A stretch of DNA of 64,000 bases, taken from the NCBI GenBank assembly GCA_029255685.2, contig CM055313.2, positions 26,637,079 through 26,701,078 on the forward strand, written 5' to 3'. Source of the stretch: Silene conica. Taxonomy: Eukaryota; Streptophyta; Magnoliopsida; Caryophyllales; Caryophyllaceae. The notes under the pieces are model-generated. The model was not told the DNA's origin and did no database searches. It saw only the letters and a program-made list of their open reading frames with translations. Shown in pieces: positions 10,373 through 21,518 of this stretch. A program made the translations under genes and the position numbers. Positions within the stretch are counted from its first letter, which is position 1; every line of letters begins with the position of its first letter.

Positions 10373-11461
10373 TTAGTCATGGAGAATCTCCTTAACCTTC
10401 ATCGCCTCCACCCGCTTCGCTTTCACAAAGAAAATACTATCATCCGCAAAAAGCAAATGAGTAATCATGGGGGCATTTGGCGCCACCTTGAGCCCATGAA
10501 TCGTACCCCTTTCGGCCGCATTTCTCATCAAACTCGACATAACTTCAGCACACAAAATGAACAAGTACGGCGATAAAGGATCCCCTTGTCGAAGCCCTCT
10601 TCCCGGTATAAACTCGTCCGTAGGAGCTCCATTAATCATAACCGAAAACCTCACTGATGACACACACAACATAATCCTATCAATCCACCGGTCCTCAAAC
10701 CCCATCCGTCTCAACACCCGCTCCAAAAAGAACCATTCAACCCGATCATAAGCTTTAGACATATCTAATTTAAGAGCCATAGTTCCATTCTTTTGCTTCG
10801 AATTTTTCATGTGATGGAACATTTCAAAAGCTACCAAAATGTTATCGGTAATCAGTCGTCCCGGAGTAAAAGCACTCTGATTCTCCGAAACAATGTCACT
10901 CAAAAAAAATTTCAATCTATTAGCTAGTACTTTCGAGACCAATTTATAAATCACGTTGCACAAACTAATGGGCCGAAAATCCGCCATTTTGTCTGGAGCC
11001 TTCTTTTTTGGAATAAGGACTATGTGGGTTTTGTTTATTCCAGCCGGAAACGAAGCACCTCTCAGAATGTTCAAAACAGCCCGCGTCACGGTTTTCCCGA
11101 CTATGTGCCAATACGTTTGGTAGAACAAGCCATTCATTCCATCCGGCCCCGGTGCTTTCAATGGGTGCATTTGATTAAGAGCCTCAACAACTTCTACCTC
11201 AGTATACTCTTCCCTTAGAATTTGGTTCATCTCCTCCGTTACCCTGCCCGAAACACCATCCAGTAAGTGTTCAAAATTTTGTGGTTGTCCCGATTCAAAA
11301 AGATCCAAAAAGTAGCCTTTCGCCACCCTAGCAATTTCCTCAGAGTTACTTTGTTCCCGCCCCTCACTGTCAATCAATTTCGCGATAAAATTCCGCTGCT
11401 TTCGTTGTCCAGCTTTACGATGAAAGAACTTCGTATTTTTGTCACCCTCGGTAAGCCACAA
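10373..11461 (-). pseudogene. LINE ORF2: reverse transcriptase, fingers and palm
   Basis: Reads in the same frame as the endonuclease after the stop at 11462. Visible are LTEGDKNTKFFH, LKAPGPDGMNGLF, DFRPISLCNVIYK, LKLDMSKAYDRVEW (first catalytic Asp), GLRQGDPLSPYLF and LLFADDSIFF (the ADD catalytic pair, near 10440). These are the ordered motifs of the plant LINE reverse transcriptase that copies element RNA at the target nick. The frame ends at a TAA near 10370 (HD*ELASG), where the family usually has an aromatic residue. Confidence 0.9.
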
Positions 11462-12360
11462 AGCTCACGATCGTTGACGCCAGAAAATCTCCTCTTTATG
11501 TAATAACGCCCCAATCTCCTTCACAAGACCCTTACGCTCCTCGACTTCACGCCTAGACCTTCCCCCTTCATTAAGTCTCCCAAGTTTTCTTCTTTTCGAG
11601 TTAAGTTCTTTGGTAATTTGTCCTATGCTTATGCCCTTCCATTTCTGTAACTCCTCTGCACATTTTGAGATTGATTCCAGAATATCGAAATCCCCGGCAT
11701 TCCAGGCCTCTCGAATCGTGTCCTCGCATCCCGATTCACCCACCCAAATTTGCTCGAAACGAAATAACTTCTTTTGGCGTTGTTGAAGGCTGTTTTGCCG
11801 AGCAATACGTAGAAGAATTGGTGAATGATCGGACCATTCCCGAGTCAGATGAATTAATTTCGAACGCGGGAATTGATCCAACCACGCCTCATTGCTCAAT
11901 GCTCGATCCAGTCTACATTGTCGGTTATCTCCATCGGCCTGACCATTATCATAAGTAAAAGGGTAGCCTTCAAACTCAACATCCCGAAGCTCACAATCGT
12001 CAACAGCCTCCCGAAAATTCGTCATCTGCCACTGTTGTCGATTGCCCCCCTTCATCTCTGTCGCCCACAACACCTCATTAAAATCCCCTATACAAACCCA
12101 TGGGCCAACAAATTGAGCCCCCAGCTCTCGTAGCAGCTCCCAAGAGAGATGCCTATCAGTCACACTCGGCCATCCATAGAAACCCGTCACCCGCCACACC
12201 CCTTCAGTCCCATGTATCTCAAAATCCATATGATGTACAGAAGCCGAACGGAAAACACATGTCAAATGTTTCTTCCACATGAAAGCCAAACCCCCCGACC
12301 TCCCAACACTATCAACCTCCATACCCTCGTACTCATCGAAACACATACGAACCCTCCTAA
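11462..12360 (-). pseudogene. LINE ORF2: APE-type endonuclease, N-terminally truncated
   Basis: The frame shows SGGLAFMWKK, WRVTGFYGWP, WVCIGDFNEVL, FTYDNGQ, CRLDRALSNEAW and EWSDHSPILL. These are the central and C-terminal motifs of plant LINE endonucleases, including the GDFNE and SDHSP catalytic blocks. The N-terminal catalytic Asn and Glu blocks are missing because the element is truncated; frame sequence right of about 12360 belongs to copia II. The ORF ends at TGA (11462-11464) in ...WRQRS*ALWLTEGD. The family normally continues straight through here, so CGA to TGA at a CpG is the likely change. Confidence 0.85.
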
Positions 12361-12372
12361 ATTCCCCACAAG

Positions 12373-12384
12373 TGGTATCAGAGC
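12373..12384 (+). other. copia II primer-binding site
   Basis: TGGTATCAGAGC, two bases after the LTR end, is the standard initiator tRNA-Met primer site. It proves that 12361-12370 is the tail of the 5' LTR. Confidence 0.92.
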
Positions 12385-14181
12385 ATAAGGCCATGAAAAT
12401 TTTACAATTGTGTTTTTCATAAGGTTTAAAAATTTTGAAAAATATCGTTTTTGTCGCTGTGTCGGTCGGTCGACCCCTTGTAGCGGACGGTCGACCGCCC
12501 CCGTATAAAGTTTCTGTTTTTCCGACAGTTTCTCTTTTGTGCAATCGATCTTGTTTTCGATTCCTGTTTACATATTGTTAATTAATCGATATTCTTGACA
12601 ATATGTGAACCCTTGTTGATATTTTCTTTGTTTTACTCGATTTAATCAAAGATAAAAAGGTAAAAACTTGTTTTAATTTTAAAAGTGCAGCGTTTTGCGT
12701 TTTTCAGAAACTCGTTTTTACTGTTTGCGGTCGGTCGACCTGGTTTATGGGTCGGTCGACCAATAGTGCTGTTGCAGTAATTTTCTGTTTCTCGTCTGGA
12801 GGTCGGTCGACCCCGTGTGGAGGTCGGTCGACCTCGCCCCCTGTAACAGACTCGTTTTATTTTCTTTTCGAAAATAACCTGTTTTATTTTCCCATGGCCT
12901 TTAGTAATATACTATATACGGAAATAGTATATTATTAATTTTGTGAAACGGTTCACCCTCGTTTGATACATATTATTTTAAAACGGTTTAAGATAATGGA
13001 TTATAAATTTATTAAAATTGGGTGATTAAAACGGTGTAATCACATAATTTTAATCTCGTAAGGTGGTTTGGTAAAATTTGTTAATCATAATAACAGTATT
13101 ATGTCATGTATAAATTTTAATTTTAGTGGATGCATTTTATTTATCGTCTTGTGAATGCCTTGAATGCTTTCAATAACGTATTTAATTTTTGCAAACGGTT
13201 GTAACTTAATGTGGCCTTAGAAGATTGTGTCACCGTAATGATGGGACACAGTCTTGCTTGTAATTTTGAGATCTTGAATCTTCGTTTTGGGTTTTTGCCA
13301 TGTAATTACTTTTGTATTTAAATTAGAATGTAAATAGGGTTATATTTGTAATTTAAATTAGTAATTTTGTGAAGACCAAAGACGAAGACCGGATGCTCAC
13401 TCCCGCTGCAAGGACCAAGATGGAACATCAAGACAAGCTTCTAGGGTCCAACGGTGGATTCCAAGTTGTTTTATGTTTATTTTGGTAGGATAGGCCACAC
13501 TCGGACTTTTATTTACGTTTATCGCATTTATTTTATGCTTTCATCGATAATAGCTTGCATCATATTCCGCCTAAAACCAAACCACCTATAACATGCCTGA
13601 AAACTGACTCATGTAGAGGTTACGCGTTAGTTTTCTGTGACAATACCGATGCCACATGTCAATTGCAAAGCCATCACTTTATTTCATTCATTCACGCATA
13701 TGCTAGATATTAGTTCACTTAAAATGGATAAATATAAGTTGATGGGGTTTTCCTCGTATAACCAAAAATTGAGACTAGTCTTTATAAATCAGACTCTCAT
13801 GAATCTCTTCTTCGTCGGTAGGCATAATATGACCCCTTCTACGTCGGGTAATTGGGAACAGATGATTTATTTATCTCAACATCATGGTCACTCGATACTA
13901 TCTAGCGACTGAGATGGACTAATAGATAGGATTTACGGAAATCTATCGACCAAGAGTTCCAACGGTGGAATTAGCCAAGCTGTGGGCTTATCAATATACG
14001 GAAATTGAGTCTTGGGATCGTTTATATAATTCTTGAGGGAGATCAATGATATAAATGCATGAGTCTACGAGTTTAAATACAATTTAAAATAGACTTAAAT
14101 CACAACAATGAGTTGCTTATATGGTTTTGTTTTATCTTCTTTTCAGTGTAGAACACGATCATTTAAACTGTTGTATAACTA
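12385..14181 (+). other. copia II untranslated leader with paired GTCGAC palindromes
   Basis: About 1.8 kb between primer site and gag. It contains three pairs of GGTCGACC-type palindromes (GTCGAC at 12469/12490, 12734/12755 and 12806/12827), each pair exactly 21 bp apart. The rest is AT-rich with no convincing coding; open frames at 12747-12938 and 13637-13912 have no recognisable motif. Confidence 0.6.
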
Positions 14182-15255
14182 ATGGCTGGTGAAGACCCAA
14201 TTCCAAGTGCCAAGCTAGCACGTGAATCCTGGCTAAAAGCCTTCATGGACTCCATGAATCAGTCTACTAGATTGAGGAATGATGGGTCAAACTTCTCTGA
14301 CCGGGAGGCAGCACTACGGAATGCTGCCATTGCTGACGGAAAGCTTAAGTACTTAACTGAGCCCATTCCGGCATACCCAGGAACTGGAGCTAGAGCTAAC
14401 GAAGTTCGCGCTCATAGCGACTTCGTCATGGAAGCGGGTGCGATAAAGAACGTACTCATCTATGCAATGGAATCCAATTTGCGAAGACGCTTCATAGCCC
14501 ATGGTGCAAACAAGATTTTCACCACGCTCACTAACGAATTCTCAAAGGCTCCGAGGATCGTTTCTTATGAGCATACCTGTCGCTTCTTTGAGGCGAAACT
14601 CCAGAAGGGCCAAGCTGTTAGCCCACATATTCTTTACACGATTGAGAATATCGAGAAACTGGAGGCCCTAAACTGCAAGATCAGTGAGAACATAATCGTT
14701 GATCGAATGCTTCATTCGCTTCATGATGGGTTCGCCCTCTTCAGGGCCAACTATTACATGAACGACATGAAGAAGACTCCTCATGAGCTCCACTCCCTTC
14801 TCGTACAGACCGAGAAGGATCTGAAATTAAGTGGGAGCGTGAAGCAAGATGTTCTCATGATTTCCAGTAAGGGTAAGGGTAAGGGTAAAGCTAAAGCTCA
14901 GGGCGACCTAACAGTAGGCAAGCCCAAGTTTAAGAAGTCAGGATTTACTAAGAGTTGGCCAGGTGAGTCAAGCAACTCACAGGGCAAAACAAAGAGCAAG
15001 GATACTAGCATGGAATGCCACCATTGCCACAAGACTGGGCATTGGAGGCGCTCATGCCCCGTGTATCGTGAGGACATTAAGGCAGGCCGCGTTACTCCTG
15101 TTGGTATGTCTTCTTCTTCTTTCATTCACATGATTGAGATTAACCATGCAAGTTACGGAACTTGGGTACTAGATACTGGTTGTGGTTCTTATCTATGTAA
15201 TCATGTGCAGGGCCTCCGAAACCAAGAACCCCTAGCCTCATCAAGGGTGAGGTTG
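14182..15255 (+). pseudogene. copia II gag with zinc knuckle and protease start
   Basis: ATG at 14182 opens a copia gag. An N-terminal helical capsid region (AIKNVLIYAMESNLRRRF, FEAKLQKGQ) is followed by a basic GKGKGKAKA tract. Then comes a CCHC knuckle CHHCHKTGHWRRSC at about residues 279-292 for RNA packaging, and WVLDTGCGSYLC at about residue 329, the aspartic-protease active site. Gag and Pol are one ORF in copia elements. Here the frame shifts near 15250, and the original frame then reads only as far as the stop at 15289-15291. Remaining protease sequence continues in another frame. The start fits because it lies at the end of the leader and precedes conserved capsid sequence. Confidence 0.9.
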
Positions 15256-16169
15256 ACCAGCGTGTCGGGAATGGAGCACGTGTTGTTGTAGTCTCGAGGG
15301 GAACATACGTGATCCAACTTCCAAGTGGATTCGAGTTATCTTTATATAACTGTTATTATGTTCCTTGTTTGTCCAAAAACATTATTTCAGTTTCTGCACT
15401 TGACAAACTTGGTTTTTCATTTGTAATAGAAAATAACAGTTGTATTTTCTCATTACACAATATGATTTATGGCAAGGCAGTTTCCATGAATGGAATTTAT
15501 GTTTTAGATCAAACCACTGAAATATTACATGTGAATAATAAGAGATTAAAGGTAGGTGACAAAGATCAAACTTATCTATGGCATTGTCGTATGGGACACA
15601 TAAATGAGAAACGCGTAAAACAGCTCATACAGAATGGAGCTATCTCGGCCTTTGATTTCGAATCATATGGCACGTGTGAATCATGTCTCATCGGCAAGAT
15701 GACTCGTATTTCCTTCAAAGGTGTTGGAATGCGCGCTACCGACCTATTAGGACTCATACATACGGACGTATGTGGCCCTATGTCGATCAACGCACGAGAA
15801 GGCTATAGGTATTTCACCACTTTCACGGATGATTTGAGTAGATATGGCTATGTCTACTTAATGAAGCATAAAAGTGAATCCTTTGACAAGTTCAAAGAAT
15901 ACCAGAATCGGGTACAGAACCAGCTGGGAAGAAAGATTAAAGCACTACGTTCTGATCGTGGTGGTGAGTATCTTTCACACGAGTTTGATCAACACCTTAA
16001 AGACTGTGGCATCGTGCTACAGTTGACTCCACCTGGAACACCACAATTAAATGGTGTGTCCGAACGGAGAAATCGGACTCTACTCGATATGGTTCGATCC
16101 ATGATGAGTCACACCGTTGTGCCTGATTCATTGTGGGGCTGCTCTTTTTTCGGCCGCTCTAATAATTAA
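15256..16169 (+). pseudogene. copia II protease end and integrase
   Basis: In the shifted frame the protease ends (YYVPCLSKNIISVSAL). It is followed by the GAG-pre-integrase zinc region (WHCRMGHINEKRV, then CESCLIGKMTR; HHCC-type) and the rve integrase core. The three catalytic residues are visible as D in HTDVCGPM, D in LRSDRGGEY and E in NGVSERRNRT. The enzyme would insert element cDNA into the nuclear genome. Frame is lost near 16145-16165, just after DSLWG, and the in-frame stop at 16167-16169 ends the ORF; further stops follow before the next ORF. Confidence 0.9.
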
Positions 16170-17735
16170 CCGAAGTCCGTCTAAAACTGTTGACAAGACT
16201 CCATATGAACTATAGAAGGGAACGGTCCCTAACTTGTCCTTTATTCGGGTTTGGGGCTGCGAGCCTTATGTCAAGTGGAGACACGAGGATAAGCTCGGCC
16301 CGCGATCGGTCAAGACATACTTTATAGGTTATCCAAAGGGAACTTTTGGTCATTACTTCTACTCGCCAACCGAACAACGTGTTTTTATTGCGGCTAGTGC
16401 GACGTTCTTAGAGAAAGAATTTCTCGAGAACAAGTCGAGTAATAGAACCTTCGATTTATCGGAGGTTCAAGAACCAACTACCGAGCAACCATTGGAGGAA
16501 ACAGTTCCTTCAACCGAGGCTGCGGTAGATATTCCTGAGGAACCTAGGAGGTCGGGAAAAGTCTCCATTCCTCCGGACAGGTACATTGGTATGGTCGAGG
16601 AACATGATATGGATGACGTCTTACTCCTAGAGGGTAATGAGCCCACAACCTATAAAGGTGCCATGACTAGTTCTGACTCAAAGCTATGGCTAGAAGCCAT
16701 GCAATCCGAGATGGACTCCATGTATGAGAACAACGTGTGGGATCTTGTGGACCTACCTGCAAAGGTACGCCCCCTTCAATGCAAATGGCTTTACAATATA
16801 AAGCATGCCGTGGAAGGTAAACAAGATATCCATAAGGCAAGACTAGTTGCTAAAGGTTTCACCCAAGTGCCAGGCTTGCACTACGATGAGATCTTTGCAC
16901 CCGTATTCATGCTACGTTCCATTCGGATTATCTTAGCGATAGCCGCATTTCATGACTATGAAATATGGCAAATGGACGTTAAAACCGCCTTCTTAAACGG
17001 TTATTTGGAGGAAGAGTTGTACATGGTACAACCCGAGGGTTTTATTGATCCAGAACATCCTAAGAAGGTTTGCAAGCTTAAGCGTTCCATCTATGGACTT
17101 AAGCAAGCATCGCGGAGTTGGAATCATCGCTTCGACCAAGTGATAAAAGAGAATGGATTCGTTCGATCAGTCGAGGAACCATGTCTCTATATCAAGTCGA
17201 GTGGGACAAAGTTTGTCTTCCTAGTACTGTATGTCGATGACATACTCTTGATTGGGAATGACATACCTCTCCTTTCTTCGGTTAAAGCATGGTTGAAAAA
17301 CCATTTCCAGATGAAAGATCTGGGAGAGGCACAAAGAATTCTGGGCATCCGTATCTATAGGGATAGATCACGACGGATGTTGTCTCTCAGTCAGGAGTCT
17401 TACATAGATAAGATTCTAGAGAGATTCAGCATGACGAACTCCAAGAAAGGGTTCCTTCCTATGACTACTGGGCTTCACTTGAGCAAGTCTCAAGAAGCTA
17501 AGACATTGGAAAAGAAAGAGCGCATGAGTCGGATTCCTTATGCTTCGTCAATAGGATCGATCATGTATGCCATGATATGCACACGTCCAGACATTGCATA
17601 TGCATTGAGTATGACCAGTCGATTCCAAGCTCATCCAGGTGAACAACACTGGATGGCCGTGAAAAACATTCTTAAGTACCTACGGAGGACTAAAGATTGG
17701 GGATTGACTTATGGAGGGACTCAACGCTCTGCGCC
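16170..17735 (+). pseudogene. copia II integrase C-terminus and reverse transcriptase
   Basis: An in-frame TAG at 16214-16216, where the family has Trp, precedes FIRVWGCEPYVK and YFIGYPKGTFGHYF, the integrase C-terminal region. After a linker rich in Glu and Pro comes the RT_2 domain: WLEAMQSEMDSM, CKWLYNIK, ARLVAKGFTQ, QMDVKTAFLNG (first Asp), IYGLKQASRSW and VLYVDDILLIG (catalytic YVDD, about 17230). It ends with SIMYAMICTRPDIAYA. The enzyme copies element RNA from the tRNA primer. The reading shifts frame between about 17715 and 17735. Confidence 0.92.
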
Positions 17736-18213
17736 ACGGGTTACGCAGATGCTAGCTTCCAAACGGATCGAGAAGACTCGAAATCTCAGTCTGGATTCGT
17801 TTTTACTCTTAATGGCGCTGCTGTCAGCTGGAAAAGTTCTAAACAGAGTGTTACAGCAGATTCTACGACTGAGTCCGAGTACTATGCCGCCTCAGAAGCA
17901 GCTAAGGAAGCAATATGGATGCGTCAATTCTTACAAGGACTATCAGTAGTGCCTAGTTTGAATGACCAAATCACCGTTTATTGTGATAATAAAGGTGCCA
18001 TCTTCCAAGCTAAGGTGCATAAGTCTAGCAACAAGGCTAGGCATGTACAACGGGAAGCTCATCTAATCAGAGATACGTGGAGCAAAAGGAGATTTTCATT
18101 GATAAGATCACTACGGATGACAACATAGCTGATCCTCTCACTAAAGCATTACCACGTGATAAGCATGAAGGGCACATTCATTCCATGGGAATTAGATGTG
18201 TTCCTAAGTTGTA
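17736..18213 (+). pseudogene. copia II RNase H
   Basis: In the new frame: [10 protein letters not shown] (catalytic Asp), [24 protein letters not shown] (Glu) and VYCDNKGAI (Asp), then SSNKARHV. Near 18070-18090 another frame change occurs; the third frame contains the usual C-terminal end [19 protein letters not shown] and stops at TAG (18211-18213). RNase H removes element RNA during cDNA synthesis. All catalytic residues are present but split by the frame break. Confidence 0.88.
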
Positions 18214-19077
18214 GTACTCTTTTATGAATTCATGTAATAATTCATTTTCTCGTGTACTCTATTCAACCTCATTGTTATGATATATAATGTTTTGTTTTTC
18301 ATGTGGAATTGTACGCCAATTTTGAACACCACAAAGTGAACTGAATAACATTACATCATTTTAGTCCTTGATTACCCACTTGAGCTGAAAACTCAGGTAA
18401 TCATTTTGTGACGTTGGTTGATGGTGGGTTCAACGAGCCATAAGTCACGCGGATGACTGACCAATCACAAAGGCGAGTTATACGGATATCTCTTAGGACA
18501 CCCCGTGACAACGTTATGGAGTCCTAAATGTTTTATAACATTGGGTGTCAGGTCATGGATAGGACCTCCATAGTGTTCCTTAGAGTCGAGTCTTTTGACT
18601 TTCAACTGTCTCTTGAGATTAAGGCAGATTTTGGGTAACTTTGGTTTCTTTCCCACGGTCATCGTAACAGGGGCCAAGAGGATTTTTTCTGGGTTATTTC
18701 ATGCTGCGCGATATCGGCAGGATTCGAGTTGTGGGAAATATCCAAACCCTTATCAGGATTTTATCATTTCCCAGGGCCACTCGAGGAGTAGTAACTGAAA
18801 TGCATGGCCATGCTCGAATACAGATTCGTTTTATCAGTTAAGTTACTCTCTAGTCGGGGAAACCACTCTTGATACAGATCGCTTGTGAGATACGACCTTT
18901 GCGAATGCGGATTTGCAAATTGTCTTATATTGAGTGGGAGAAATTTTAAAAGGATATGAGAATCGGTTATCGCACCTACACTTGTACGGACAAGTGAGAG
19001 TTTGTTGGAGCCTTGTGTCCTCCACATGTAGTGTGATAACGTCATTGCACATACCCTTGTACGGACAAGTGGGAGAT
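18214..19077 (+). other. copia II 3' untranslated region and duplicated polypurine tract
   Basis: 864 bp with no protein motif. Its end holds two near-copies of the same junction: CAAGTGAGAGTTTGTTGGAG (about 18990-19010) and CAAGTGGGAGATTGTTGGGG (19065-19085). The second is the polypurine tract directly before the mapped 3' LTR. The first matches the outer end of the solo LTR at 754-5954. Confidence 0.7.
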
Positions 19078-20048
19078 TGTTGGGGCTGGTGTCCTTAAAA
19101 ATTAAGTACAATGACTTATTAAATCTCTTTAAGAATCACAAGGGCATACTTCAATATTATTACCAGTTGATCCACGTTTATCAATAACGGTTGGCTTGCT
19201 AGATAAGTTTGACGTTATTGTCATATAAATGGCGGTGATCAACTGGTCCCTATACGTCACACCTATAGGACACGTTTGAGAGATGTGAAGGTATGAAAAT
19301 ACAGTCACATTTATGCCGGATACGACTAAACAGTTAAATTAGTCAATAAGATGTTGAGATTATTATTTAATACGGATTAAATAATTTTAGCTAATACGGA
19401 TTACATGTTTAATTCGTAAATTAAATATAAGCAGTTATATTTAATTAAATATTAATTTCGCGTATTAATATAAACAGTTATATTAATTTGGGTAATTATA
19501 CAATATCGTAATTTTATCAGACCATTATTAATACATCGACTGCATTAATATCTGATAACACGTATGCGATTTATAATAAAAATCCCGCAAATAATATTTA
19601 GCAAAACGGGTCGATTCATGCAAAGGAATAAGGTAAGAGTGGAGAAAGCCCACTCTCACCCTAATTCGGCCGACCCACCCGATTGCTACATAAGGAGAGT
19701 CCTTTTCCTTATGTCAGGAACTGTTGAATCATAATTCTCACAATTAGGGTTTTTGAGAGCATTCTTCTCCCAAAAACTCAGATCTCACATCTAAAACCTC
19801 AATAGCTCTCCCCATATTGCAAGGCAATTGGAGAGTATTTTCTAGCACACGCGGCATCATCTCAATCAAGTCTTGGATGTAAGTTATAGGAGGGAATTTA
19901 CTTTAATTCCTGTTCTTAGGCCTATTCAAGCAAGGACCCAAGGTTGTATTCTTTTTCATGTTTTTATTTATCTTATGACAATAATCACAACTGTAATTTT
20001 CATTATAATCCTGCAAGTTTAGGGCGAATACATGCTATATTCCCCACA
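19078..20048 (+). repeat. copia II 3' LTR (971 bp)
   Basis: Begins TGTTGGGGCTGG and ends ATTCCCCACA, followed by the AAATA duplication. It contains AT-rich upstream sequence and a promoter-like region near CTACATAAGGAGAGTCC, and ends with CT-rich leader sequence. It is the intact reference for the solo LTR at 754-5954 and for the LTR fragment near 61698-61880. Confidence 0.93.
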
Positions 20049-20053
20049 AAATA

Positions 20054-20476
20054 CTCAATAAATCTTATATTCCTTTCATTTCTTGCGGCTATTGTTCCCA
20101 TTTAAACTCAATTCAGATCTAAATCCTCTCGTTTTTACGACTTTATCCCTCACACTTAATTAACTCATATACTCTCTAATTATTCTCAACAAAAATATTT
20201 TAAACTCGTTTTTCTACAGCAAACAAATAATTTCATGGTTCCAACCATGAATATTAAAAATCCATATGACTCAATTTAAAACCGTACACAATAACCCACT
20301 TTGACCTTAAAGTATGAGCTTGAGACTCTCCAAGTCTTGAGCTTCATATCCATGCTTAGACCATGGTTAAACTTAGCCTAACGTAAAATATAGACATGAG
20401 ATTATGATAACAACTTTTTAATAATTACTAGAAAATCCTAAGTTACACCCAATAAAAATAAGAATCTTACTTTTTA
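20054..20476. other. AT-rich spacer
   Basis: No gene or repeat recognised between copia II and the first Mutator-like element. Confidence 0.5.
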
Positions 20477-20849
20477 GAATTTTTTTGTTTTTACCATCTA
20501 TTGAGTCCTAAATTTTACAAATTACCACCTATTGAGTTCACTTTTGCGAATAACCACCTAATTTTTTGCGTTTTACCACCTAATTTGCAGTATGTTGACG
20601 GGTTTTCTTATTTATCATCTCGGGTACATTTTCTCGACTCTCTATTATTGACAATGACCAAACTACCCTTTACCAAAATATTATACGCACTCACCCTTAT
20701 TATTTCACTCAACTACCGGTAAACTACTGTTAACACACATTATTCCCCAAATTGAATCGATCGTTATTCTAGAACCCTAGAAATTGGGCATTTTTTTCAC
20801 ATTCAATCGGGGTAATTTAGTTGTAACCCCTAATTCCTAATATCATATA

Positions 20850-21163
20850 CTCCCTCCTATTCCGGGTTTTCTTCCCCTTTGGAGGAGGCACAATACTCAA
20901 GGAATAATGTATTTTAATGAAGAAAGAGTTGGGTGGGGTTTGGAATAGGAGAAATGGATGAATAATTAGGAGTTAAATAATGAATTGTGGACCCCAAACA
21001 TTGATGAAATGAATAAAATAGGGGTAAAAAAGTTGGGTGGGATTGGGTGATAGGAGAGGGGAATGAATAAAAAATAATTAAAAGTTATCAAAATAGGAAA
21101 GGGGAAGAAAACCTGAATAATCCGTTTAAGGAAATAGGGAAGAAAACAGAGAATAGGAGGGAG
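20850..21163. mobile_element. Stowaway-type MITE
   Basis: Begins CTCCCTCCTATTCC and ends GGAATAGGAGG GAG in inverted form, flanked by TA on both sides (20848-20849 and 21164-21165). The 314 bp length, no coding capacity and CTCCCTCC ends fit Tc1/mariner-derived Stowaway MITEs. Confidence 0.85.
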
Positions 21164-21171
21164 TACTATAC

Positions 21172-21362
21172 AATAGGTCTTATTTGTGACGGATTATCCG
21201 TCACAAGCTTGTGACGGGTCAAATATCACCCATACAAATAATTAAGACAAAAAGTCGGATGCATGAGAAATCTCAAATGATTTGTCTTTATCTTCACATG
21301 TGAGTTTTATTTGACCCGTCACCAGTTTGTGATGGATATCGACCGTTACAAATGAGAATTTG
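21172..21362. mobile_element. MITE-like foldback of the GACGGGTCAA family
   Basis: Imperfect inverted repeat: left TTATTTGTGACGG and GTGACGGGTCAAATA, right TTTGACCCGTCAC and CCGTTACAAATGAGAA. Related sequences occur at about 24530-24705, 42231-42426 and 59040-59110, all containing ACGGGT and an AGAATTTGTG-like end. Confidence 0.6.
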
Positions 21363-21518
21363 TGTATACTATATGATTCATGTTTGTATTTTGATCCAAA
21401 TATTTGCATATGTAAATAACATGGTAGTTGAAGGTTTGATTTTTATTTGAATGTTTGATTGATTTTTGGTTATTTTGTAGTTTTTATTAACTGGGCATTG
21501 ATTTTTTTTGGATTTTGT

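Larger units (their letters stand above)
8376..12360 (-). mobile_element. 5'-truncated LINE (L1-like with RNase H)
   Basis: Minus-strand non-LTR retrotransposon. Its poly(A) tail is the T run at 8375-8387. Upstream on the minus strand come RNase H, a zinc-finger region, reverse transcriptase and part of an APE-type endonuclease. The 5' end lies inside the endonuclease coding region (about 12360), so ORF1 and the first endonuclease motifs are absent, the typical 5' truncation of incomplete reverse transcription. Instead of a target duplication the insertion seems to have removed about 30 bp of LTR. It must be younger than copia II. Confidence 0.9.
7447..12370 (+). repeat. copia II 5' LTR, interrupted
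   Basis: 7447-8375 matches 19078-20006 of the 3' LTR almost perfectly. The last ten bases (ATTCCCCACA, 12361-12370) reappear beyond the LINE, directly before the primer-binding site. About 30 bp of LTR (20007 to about 20036 in the 3' copy) is missing at the LINE insertion point. Confidence 0.88.
7447..20048 (+). mobile_element. copia II: Ty1/copia retrotransposon with a LINE in its 5' LTR
   Basis: Complete but damaged element with AAATA duplications on both sides (7442-7446 and 20049-20053). It has a 5' LTR (7447-12370, interrupted by a LINE), a primer-binding site (12373-12384), a long leader, gag, protease, integrase, reverse transcriptase and RNase H in copia order, a 0.9 kb untranslated stretch, a polypurine tract and a 3' LTR (19078-20048). 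By eye the LTRs differ at about nine of 929 positions and have no indels. The coding part, in contrast, has at least four frame breaks and one internal stop. Confidence 0.93.
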
